Shown here piece by piece: positions 26,101-31,707 of a DNA stretch of 50,519 nt (positions are counted from its first letter, which is position 1; every line of letters starts with the position of its first letter). The translations under genes were made by a program, and so were the position numbers. Source of the stretch: Bryobacteraceae bacterium CoA2 C42 (GTDB taxonomy: Bacteria; Acidobacteriota; Terriglobia; Bryobacterales; Bryobacteraceae); the NCBI GenBank assembly GCA_019931245.1, contig JAINDL010000053.1, positions 1 through 50,519 of the forward strand, written 5' to 3'. The notes beneath the pieces are model-generated. The model made no database searches and was not told where the DNA came from. It saw only the letters and a list, made by a program, of their open reading frames with translations.

Positions 26101-26796
26101 GAGGGCCGTCTGCATTTCGACCATTTCGAGGGCGTCGAGCGGGACGCTGATGCTGCTGCCGAGACCGCCGTTGGCGTTCATCATGTTGGTGGCGTCGAGG
26201 CCGTTGATGGCCATGGAGTTATTGGTGGGCCGGGCTCCGTTGACGGAGGGGTTGAGGGATTGGGAGCCATCGTCGGCTTGGCCGCCGGGGGAGGTGGCGA
26301 GGTTCATGCCGCGGCCGGTGCGGTCGGGCAGGGGCGCGGCGACGCCGGCTTCGGCAACGAGGAGGTGGGTGACGTTGCGGGAGGAGGTGGGGATGTTTTG
26401 AATCTGCTGGGCCGAGAGGCTGAAAGATTGCGTGGCGCGAGTGGTTTGGAGGAGGTCGGCGCCTTCGATGACCTGGACCTGTTCGGAGAGGCCGCGGGTG
26501 CGGAGGGTGAGTTTGAGTTGGGCGGGGTTGCGTTCGGCGAGGCGGACAGCGGCGGTGGAGTCTTCAAAGCCGGCGAAGGCGGCGGTGAGCTGGTAGGCCG
26601 CGCAGGGGACGGCGGCGAAACTGGCGATGCCTTCAGCGGAGGTGACGGCGGCGAGGATGCGGCTGGTGGTTTGATCGCGAAGGCGGATGGCCGCGTTGGC
26701 AACGCGGCCGGCCGAAGCGTCTTCGACGACGACCGTGAGGGAGCACTGGGCAAAGAGGGGGAGCGCGGACAGGAGCAAGAGAACGATACGCTGCAT
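23191..26796 (-). CDS. Oar-like TonB-dependent receptor
   Basis: 1201 residues with signal peptide MQRIVLLLLSALPLFAQ. A CarboxypepD_reg-like domain (residues about 22-100: VEDASAGRVANAAIRLRD, GIASFAAVPCAAYQLTA) is followed by plug-like SLSAQQIQNIPTSSRNVTHLL and VNGARPTNNSMAINGLDATN, then a barrel ending in AALRFRF. A -10-like TACTCT 7 nt before the ATG suggests a leaderless transcript of its own. It lies 73 nt downstream of the RidA genes on the same strand. The ligand is unknown, but its position beside sugar isomerase and sialidase-like genes hints at a carbohydrate. Confidence 0.9.
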   Translation of the reverse strand: MQRIVLLLLSALPLFAQCSLTVVVEDASAGRVANAAIRLRDQTTSRILAAVTSAEGIASFAAVPCAAYQLTAAFAGFEDSTAAVRLAERNPAQLKLTLRTRGLSEQVQVIEGADLLQTTRATQSFSLSAQQIQNIPTSSRNVTHLLVAEAGVAAPLPDRTGRGMNLATSPGGQADDGSQSLNPSVNGARPTNNSMAINGLDATNMMNANGGLGSSISVPLDALEMVEMQTALYSASTGRNGGGNVSLITRGGSNSFHGSGYHFLQNEQLNANEFFLNRAGTPRPKFRRNETGATLGGRIVRDKTFFFASVQRTDFLSGFAQRAIAATGVPVGLGDVRTRESIAAVANQWLQSGARGNPLFANNTLTRIRAFPADQIPGLEAKFFTNTAPGNVTLRTLTAQDIHPIAVNILNQKRDGKFLLPSYSPSMLPLTGNANFGDEGLLQQSFPTFFNSWAGSGSIDHNFSTANRLRLNYIRSASYVEEAFGWANSSPSPTFGLTPSYTAGLQHTKTFGTQWVSELRGGFFELFNTRVSKFRDITNSSLGILNPLEASIGGLASLMPTIDINTQRSTAGIGNAWDFFDRQRVINVSETVSYTRARHTIQFGGEFRRPTIKGEYMARTNGDLDYDNWALFFTGHGAAGGGSDLDQGDTRRHFKMKDFSLFLQDDWRIRPGLTLNLGLRYDYYGNPNDAEGRIGNYYTASTAAALGLAKPGFYVDPKSAFFQPNFNPLKLGILVEPGTPFSLDNVFKAPWASTIKPDWNNIAPRIGMAWQLTPKLVLRSGYGMFYERTSGAIKTDLQLSAPFFIYQNVPAPVDMADPYPKLNVNPFQIPFNVTILRNPTTGAASWRKFDGSAFPATSPFSAKNNTFVDPLLRTPYVQQWTMNLQYEPMAGSLLDVRYVGSRGVGLMARLNLAQPLDPRVTPVNGFTNIFTTTGALIAPDFFVKPEFLGLNRAGGFRQRSNWGQASYHSLQANFKRRLGKWVTGNFSYTWAKSMDNVSSDGGVIEHDGFNLANNRGPSDFDRTHRFTGVYVLELPAPARFKTLLGGWSLSGLMTLQSGAPFSALGNATTNARWAQPSRVRPSFAPGKTIADARRDGRTQDRLSLFFNPSAFTDSLDTWGNAGRNILRGPSQVQYDFMLGKLIKIRESYQLEFRWETYNAFNQPTFTNPASTLAAGGPGTAGVIASTIGGPRTMQAALRFRF

Positions 26797-26803
26797 GAGA
26801 AGC

Positions 26804-26809
26804 AGAGTA
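26804..26809 (-). promoter_or_regulatory. -10 box of a leaderless promoter
   Basis: Minus-strand TACTCT sits 7 nt before the receptor ATG at 26796, with no ribosome site between. Confidence 0.4.
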
Positions 26810-26869
26810 GCGAGGGGGCCGTTACCGGCTTATCAATTCCCGGTTACTATTCCGCGAATTACAAAGAAT

Positions 26870-27256
26870 TCATACATTGATCATGGCGATGGCCTGGATT
26901 TCTATCCATGCTCCGTAGTGCAGTTCCGGCACGGGCACAACCGCGCGGGCGGGGGGCACGGGGACGGCGGCGAGGAAGGCGGCATAGGCGGTATTGACGG
27001 CGGACCAATGCTCGATGCCAACGATGTAAATGGTGACCTGCACGAGATGCGTGAGGTCGGCGCCGGCGGCGTGGAGGAGGTGTTGGAGATTGGTGAGGGC
27101 CTGGTTGGTCTGTTCGACGATGCCGCCCGAGACGAGGCGGCCATGAGCATCGAGCGGGAGCTGGCCGGAGAGGAAGAGCAGGTTTCCGGCGCGCACGGCG
27201 GGCGAGTAGAAGCCGCCGGGCGCCGGGAGATGGGGAGAGGAGACCGGGACCTGCAT
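26870..27256 (-). CDS. RidA/YjgF family protein, cytoplasmic
   Basis: 128 residues, the usual family length. AGNLLFLSGQLPLD, IVEQTNQALTNLQHLL, VQVTIYIVGIEHW and VPPARAVVPV cover the trimer-forming fold, including the arginine that binds the enamine/imine carboxylate. The C-terminal signature reads IEIQAIA, where RidA proteins usually read VEIEAIA, so the second glutamate is a glutamine and activity may be changed. RidA hydrolyses reactive enamines to 2-oxoacids. The ATG at 27256 lies 5 nt after the stop of a second, exported RidA gene, so they form an operon. Confidence 0.85.
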   Translation of the reverse strand: MQVPVSSPHLPAPGGFYSPAVRAGNLLFLSGQLPLDAHGRLVSGGIVEQTNQALTNLQHLLHAAGADLTHLVQVTIYIVGIEHWSAVNTAYAAFLAAVPVPPARAVVPVPELHYGAWIEIQAIAMINV

Positions 27257-27261
27257 GGGCG

Positions 27262-27702
27262 TCAGGCTTCGGCGATGACTTCGATTTCGACGAGGCAGCC
27301 AAAGGGGATGGCGGCGACGGCGACCGTGGTGCGGGCGGGGGGATTGTCGCCGAAGCGGCCGCGGAAGGTCTCGTTCATGGGGCCGTAGTTGTTGATGTCC
27401 GAGAGGTAGACGTTGCACTTGACGGCCTTTTCCATGGAGGAGCCGACGTGCTTGAGGTTGGCTTCGATGGAGTCGAGCACGTACTTGGTCTGTTCCTGAA
27501 TAGTGCCACCGTCGATCTTGCCGGTGCCGGAGACGAAGACGAAGCCGTTGCAGGTGACGGCGGGCGAGTAGAGGGGGGCCTTGCCGTCCTTGGGGCGGCC
27601 GTCTTTGAAGTGGGACTTCCGGGATTTGGGCTGCTTGGGGGCCGCGGCGGCGGGAACGGCGAGCGCGGCGGCGGCGAGGAGATTGCGTCGGGAGTTAGCC
27701 AT
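27262..27702 (-). CDS. RidA family protein with Tat-like leader
   Basis: 146 residues from ATG 27702; a GTG at 27714 is an alternative. Unlike most RidA proteins it begins with an export leader (NSRRNLLAAAALAVPAAAA), then a basic linker. The RidA domain follows (SPAVTCNGFVFVSGTGKIDG, IQEQTKYVLDSIEANL, CNVYLSDINNY, NPPARTTVAVAAIP, EIEVIAEA), with both the substrate arginine and the C-terminal glutamates present. It pairs with the cytoplasmic copy 5 nt downstream. An exported RidA would need a substrate outside the cytoplasm, which is unusual. An alternative is that it acts as a binding protein. Confidence 0.8.
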   Translation of the reverse strand: MANSRRNLLAAAALAVPAAAAPKQPKSRKSHFKDGRPKDGKAPLYSPAVTCNGFVFVSGTGKIDGGTIQEQTKYVLDSIEANLKHVGSSMEKAVKCNVYLSDINNYGPMNETFRGRFGDNPPARTTVAVAAIPFGCLVEIEVIAEA

Positions 27703-27734
27703 GGGAATCCCCACATGCTACCAAGGCGGGGGCG

Positions 27735-28613
27735 CTAGAGTCCGGCCTGTTTGAAAATAGCCTCGGCTTTGGACTGGATGGATTTGGCGAGGGTGAAGGG
27801 GTCGGCCTGCTGGAACTGGGGCCAGAAGAGTTCGACGGTGATGGGGCCGGTGTAGCCTCGGCCGACGAGTTTGCGGAGGATGGCGGCGAGGGGGGCGACG
27901 CCGTCGCCGGGGACGACGCGGGATTGCATGTCGAGGAGTTCGCGGGGCAGGGCGGGGGTGTCGTTGAGATGGGCGTGGAGGATGTCGCCGGGGCGGAGGG
28001 CGTCCATGTCTTCGAGATGGTTGGGGCCGGACCAGAAGTGGTAGCAGTCGAAGATGATGCCGAAGTTGGGGTGGGCGGCTTCGCGATGGAGGCGGATGGC
28101 GGTAGGGAGCGAGGCGAGGAAGGTGGAGTTGCGGACGAATTCAGCGCCGACTTTGAGGCGGAACTCGCGGGCTACTTCGGCGACGCGGCGGATGTTGTCG
28201 ATGCTTTTGGCGTAGTCATCGGCGGTGAACCTGGCGGCGGTGACGCAAGGGGAGTAGACGATGGGCGCGCCGAGAGTGGCGAACTGTTCGCAGCGCTGGC
28301 GGAAGGCTTCGAGCCTGGCGGCAAAGGCGGGGTTGGGCTCCCAGAGGTTCATGACGCTAACGGCGCCCGAGACGATGGTGAGGCCGTTGTCGGTGAGGAC
28401 GCGTTTGGCGTTGGCGAGGGTGTCCGTTTTGAGAAAGTCGTCGAGGAGCGGGGCGACGGGTTCGACGTGGCGAATGCCGGCTTTGGCCCAACCTTCGAGA
28501 GAGTGGCGGTAACCGGCGCCGGCGGAGGTGTACTGATGCATGCCGAGGATCATTTTTTTGGGGGGAGCTGCGAGCGCGAGGGGTGTTTGCAGGAGGGTGC
28601 GGCGGGGCAGCAT
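27735..28613 (-). CDS. Sugar phosphate isomerase/epimerase-like TIM barrel
   Basis: 292 residues. LPRRTLLQTPLALAA is a short export leader. The xylose-isomerase-like/AP-endonuclease fold is shown by MILGMHQYTSAGAGYRHSLEGW at the start, VGAEFVRN, NFGIIFDCYHFW (metal ligands), DILHAHLNDTPALPRELL and PITVELFWPQF. A typical 27-30 kDa sugar isomerase or dehydratase of this family. ATG 28613 follows TATCGT by 7 nt (leaderless). The frame continues upstream into the divergent promoter region and is not used. It faces the IclR regulator with a 119-bp shared control region, so it is the likely target of that regulator. Confidence 0.85.
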   Translation of the reverse strand: MLPRRTLLQTPLALAAPPKKMILGMHQYTSAGAGYRHSLEGWAKAGIRHVEPVAPLLDDFLKTDTLANAKRVLTDNGLTIVSGAVSVMNLWEPNPAFAARLEAFRQRCEQFATLGAPIVYSPCVTAARFTADDYAKSIDNIRRVAEVAREFRLKVGAEFVRNSTFLASLPTAIRLHREAAHPNFGIIFDCYHFWSGPNHLEDMDALRPGDILHAHLNDTPALPRELLDMQSRVVPGDGVAPLAAILRKLVGRGYTGPITVELFWPQFQQADPFTLAKSIQSKAEAIFKQAGL

Positions 28614-28620
28614 GAAGCTT

Positions 28621-28626
28621 ACGATA
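28621..28626 (-). promoter_or_regulatory. -10 box of a leaderless promoter
   Basis: Minus-strand TATCGT lies 7 nt before the isomerase ATG at 28613. Confidence 0.4.
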
Positions 28627-28691
28627 CGACGGCGGGTTACCGGCGAACAAGTTGGGCGGGCGGAACGGTGTTCCGAGGGGCTGAACACGGG

Positions 28692-28720
28692 TTGACGCGG
28701 GCGGTCTGTTTTTAGATACT
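28692..28720 (+). promoter_or_regulatory. Promoter of the IclR gene
   Basis: TTGACG (28692-28697), 17 nt, GATACT (28715-28720). The predicted start of transcription is near 28727, only about 6 nt before the GTG at 28733, so the mRNA is almost leaderless. The 119-bp divergent region is the natural operator for the regulator. Confidence 0.6.
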
Positions 28721-28732
28721 GGCGGGCGAATC

Positions 28733-29542
28733 GTGGCGCAGGAATCGACAAGGCGGAGTTCAGCGATACCGAACGGGGGGCACGGCGCCGTTTCGTCGGT
28801 GGAGAAGGCGCTGCGGCTGCTGAGCACGTTTTCGCTGGCGTCGCCGCAGTGGGCGCTGTCGGATCTGGCGCGGGAGCAAGGGATGCCGAAGAGCACGGCG
28901 CACAATTTACTCAAGACGCTGCAGGCGTTTGACCTGGTGCGGCAGGACCCGGAGGATCGCGTTTACCGGCTGGGGCCGCGGGCGCTCGAGATGGGGTTTC
29001 TCTACGCGCGGAGCACGGAACTGCTGGGGCAGGCGCGGCCGCATCTGCGGCGGTTGGCGGAGCGTTCACGGGAGACGGTGAAGCTGGGGATGCTGTCGGA
29101 TAGTCAGGTGCTGATTGTAGCGGCGGTGGAATCGACGCACCAGTTGCATACGCGGGGGGATATTGGAACGCGGTGGCCGCTGCATTCGACGGGGCTGGGT
29201 AAGGCGATTTTGAGCGCGCTGCCGCTGGCCGAGGCCGAGGCGCTGGCGCGGCGGCGGGGGATGGCGGCGTTGACCAAACAGACGGCGACTTCGTGGCCGA
29301 AGCTGCGGGCGGAGTTGGCGGCAACGCGGGAGCGCGGCTATGCGGTGGACCGGGAGGAGAACGAGGCGGGGGTGCGGTGCGTGGCGGCGGCGTTTGTGGA
29401 CCCGCTGCGCGGGGCGGTGGCAGCGGTGAGTGTTTCCGGACCGAGTGTCCGGTTGTCTGATGCCGAACTGGCAACTCTGGGCCAGGAGGCGGTGGCCGTG
29501 GCGCGAGCGATCCGGCCGCATCTACATTGGGAGGAGCTTTGA
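28733..29542 (+). CDS. IclR-family transcriptional regulator
   Basis: 269 residues. The winged helix-turn-helix lies at about residues 23-85 (VSSVEKALRLLSTF, LSDLAREQGMPKSTAHNLLKTL, VYRLGPRALEMGF). The effector domain follows from about 95 to 265 (SRETVKLGMLSD, WPLHSTGLGKAILSALP, YAVDREENEAGVRCVAAAFVD, AAVSVSGPS). IclR members usually control nearby catabolic genes and bind a carboxylate or sugar acid. Here the flanking genes are a sugar isomerase (divergent) and a DHDPS/NAL-family lyase plus sialidase (downstream, overlapping). The start is GTG at 28733, close to the promoter, with no Shine-Dalgarno. Confidence 0.88.
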   Translation: MAQESTRRSSAIPNGGHGAVSSVEKALRLLSTFSLASPQWALSDLAREQGMPKSTAHNLLKTLQAFDLVRQDPEDRVYRLGPRALEMGFLYARSTELLGQARPHLRRLAERSRETVKLGMLSDSQVLIVAAVESTHQLHTRGDIGTRWPLHSTGLGKAILSALPLAEAEALARRRGMAALTKQTATSWPKLRAELAATRERGYAVDREENEAGVRCVAAAFVDPLRGAVAAVSVSGPSVRLSDAELATLGQEAVAVARAIRPHLHWEEL

Positions 29543-30450
29543 GCAGCAATATTGAATGCATTGGTGGAATTATTCCGCCGTTGGTGACGCCGTTCCGCGC
29601 GGACGGCACGATAGACGAGCAAGCGCACCGGGCCGAGGTGCGTCATATGGTGGAGCGGGCCGGGGTGCACGGGCTGGCCGTTTGCGGCAGCACGGGCGAG
29701 GGCCATACGCTTTCTACCGACGAGACGCGCCGCATTGTGGGCTGGACGGTGGAGGAGGTGCGGGGCCGGGTGCCGGTGATTGCCGGGATCATCACGGACA
29801 GCACGCAGTCGACGATTGACCGGGCCAAGGCGCTGGCGGACTTGGGGGTGGCGGCGCTGCAGGTAACGCCGGTGCATTATGTCTTCCGGCCGGATGATGA
29901 GTCGATGGTGCGACATTTCGGGGCGATTGCGGACGGGACGGGGATGCCGGTGATCATCTACAACGTGGTGCCGTGGTCGTATCTGCTGCCGCCGCTGCTC
30001 GTGCGGATTTTGCGGGAGGTGGACGGGGTGATTGGCGTGAAGCAGAGCGCGAGCGATATGAAGGCGCTGGCGGATTTGCTGCTGCTGAGCGAGGAGGCGG
30101 GGATTCGGGACCGGGTGCGAATTCTTTCCGCGGTGGATGCGCTGCTGTATCCCTCGTTTTGTTTGGGATCGGACGGGGCGGTGGCGGCGATTCTGAGCGC
30201 GGCGCCGGAGGCTTGCGTTGCTTTGTGGGAGGCGGTGCGGCGGGGCGACCATGGGGCCTCGATACCGCTGCATAAGAATCTGCTGCGGTTGTGGAACGCG
30301 ATTGATGCGCCGAATCTGCCGGCGAATGTGCGGGTGGCGATGCGGACACAGGGGCGGCAGGGCGGGGTGCCGCGGCCGCCGATGCCGGTGAGTTCGGCGG
30401 GGCAGGCGGAGCGGATTGAGGCCGCGATGGCGGCGGTGCGGAGCGTGTAG
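29539..30450 (+). CDS. DHDPS/N-acetylneuraminate lyase family aldolase
   Basis: 303 residues. The start is the TTG at 29539, which overlaps the IclR stop by 4 nt and has GGGAGGAG just upstream. The DapA/NAL barrel is clear: GIIPPLVTPFRADGTID, then G50-S-T-G-E-G (2-oxoacid carboxylate loop), Y141 in VIIYNVV and the Schiff-base K168 in GVIGVKQSAS. The family includes dihydrodipicolinate synthase, N-acetylneuraminate lyase and several 2-keto-3-deoxy sugar acid aldolases. Its coupling to an IclR regulator and a sialidase-like gene favours a catabolic aldolase over lysine synthesis. The exact substrate is open. Confidence 0.85.
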   Translation: MSSNIECIGGIIPPLVTPFRADGTIDEQAHRAEVRHMVERAGVHGLAVCGSTGEGHTLSTDETRRIVGWTVEEVRGRVPVIAGIITDSTQSTIDRAKALADLGVAALQVTPVHYVFRPDDESMVRHFGAIADGTGMPVIIYNVVPWSYLLPPLLVRILREVDGVIGVKQSASDMKALADLLLLSEEAGIRDRVRILSAVDALLYPSFCLGSDGAVAAILSAAPEACVALWEAVRRGDHGASIPLHKNLLRLWNAIDAPNLPANVRVAMRTQGRQGGVPRPPMPVSSAGQAERIEAAMAAVRSV

Positions 30451-30452
30451 GC

Positions 30453-31619
30453 ATGCGCATGAATCGAAGAGGGCTGCTGGGGGCGCTGGCGGGCGGGGCG
30501 TGGCAACAGGGCGCCGGGGCGGAAACCGGCGCGGAGACGATTTGGGACGCGGGGTGGGCGGTGCCGCGCGCGGCGGAGTTGGCGGAACTGCAGGGCGTGC
30601 GGTTCTCGGTGATCAAGAAGTATGAACCGGAGCAGGACGGCGGCTACGGCTTTCTGCACGGGGTGGGGTTGGCGTGGCACAAGGGCAAGCTGTACGCCTC
30701 GTTCGCCCACAACAAGAACCCGGAGAACACGACGGGCGAAGAGGCGCGGTGGCGCGTGAGCGAAGACGGGGGACGGAGTTGGAGCGCCGTCTTCGACATG
30801 GACAAAGGCACGCCGGAGGTGGCCGTCAGCCACGGCTCGTTTCTCTCGCATCGCGGGAGGCTGTGGGCCTTTCTGGGCGCGTTTTCCGGCGAACGGAAGA
30901 ATGTTCATTGCCGGGCTTATGTACTCGATGAGCAGCGCCGGCAGTGGCAGGCGCGGGGCGTGATTGTCCGGGACGGCTTCTGGCCGATGCAGGAGCCGCT
31001 GCGGATGCGGAACGGGAACTGGATCCTGGCCGGCTTCGACGTGGGCAACGGGGAACCGGCTTCGGTGGCCATCAGCCACGGCGATGACTTCACGCGGTGG
31101 GAGCATGTGGTGATTCCGCGGGATCCATCGCTGGGGACGATGTGGGGCGAATCGACGGTGATTGTGGCGGGGGATGAGGTGTTGAACATCGCCCGCTACG
31201 GCGCCGAGGCGGTGGCGCTGGTTTCGCGCAGCCGCGACGGGGGACGGACGTGGAGCCCGCAGCGCCGGGCAAACCTGCCGATGGCGACTTCGAAACCCTA
31301 CGCCGGGACGCTGAGCACCGGGCAGCGCTATCTGATCGGCACGACGACGGCGGACACCAAGGGGCAGCGGGCGCCGTTGACGATTGCCGTGACGCGGCCC
31401 GGGCAACCGCTGTTCAGCCGGGTGTTCCGGATCCGGAACGCCGAGCACACGGCGGGCGGCGAGTCGCACGCGGGGGCGCGGCTCGCCTATCCGTACGCGG
31501 TGGAGCACCGGGGTTCGCTCTACGTGGGCTACTCGAACAGCGGCGGCCGCCGGGGGAACAACAACAGCGCGGAGCTGGCGGTGATCCCCGTGGCCGCGCT
31601 GCGGGCGCCGGAGGCTTAG
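30453..31619 (+). CDS. Sialidase-like exported protein (BNR/Asp-box repeats)
   Basis: 388 residues. The start ATG is 2 nt after the aldolase stop. NRRGLLGALAGGAWQ is a Tat-like leader. At least two Asp boxes are visible (SEDGGRSW and SRDGGRTW), with further blades of a beta-propeller between them (VAVSHGSFLSHRGRLWAFLG, GNWILAGFDVGNG, MWGESTVIVAGDEVLN, GSLYVGYSNSGG). This is the exo-alpha-sialidase/BNR fold. Whether the catalytic Arg triad is complete cannot be judged from this alone. In an operon with a NAL-family lyase it may release an acid sugar that the lyase then cleaves, but many such acidobacterial proteins act on other glycosides. Confidence 0.75.
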   Translation: MRMNRRGLLGALAGGAWQQGAGAETGAETIWDAGWAVPRAAELAELQGVRFSVIKKYEPEQDGGYGFLHGVGLAWHKGKLYASFAHNKNPENTTGEEARWRVSEDGGRSWSAVFDMDKGTPEVAVSHGSFLSHRGRLWAFLGAFSGERKNVHCRAYVLDEQRRQWQARGVIVRDGFWPMQEPLRMRNGNWILAGFDVGNGEPASVAISHGDDFTRWEHVVIPRDPSLGTMWGESTVIVAGDEVLNIARYGAEAVALVSRSRDGGRTWSPQRRANLPMATSKPYAGTLSTGQRYLIGTTTADTKGQRAPLTIAVTRPGQPLFSRVFRIRNAEHTAGGESHAGARLAYPYAVEHRGSLYVGYSNSGGRRGNNNSAELAVIPVAALRAPEA

Positions 31620-31637
31620 AAGCGCGCAGGCGGCGCA

Positions 31638-31681
31638 GGCCCGGCGCCAACGGGCGAGGAACTCGCTCCTCCTGCCGGGCC
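31638..31681. terminator. Bidirectional hairpin between convergent genes
   Basis: GGCCCGGC (31638-31645) pairs with GCCGGGCC (31674-31681). A second stem inside is GAGGA/TCCTC (31656-31660 with 31667-31671). There is no U-tract on either side, so any termination would not be of the classic intrinsic type. It lies in the 88-bp gap between the sialidase and the receptor stops. Confidence 0.45.
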
Positions 31682-31707
31682 GAAGCGAGTCCGTTGTGCG
31701 CGGTTCC

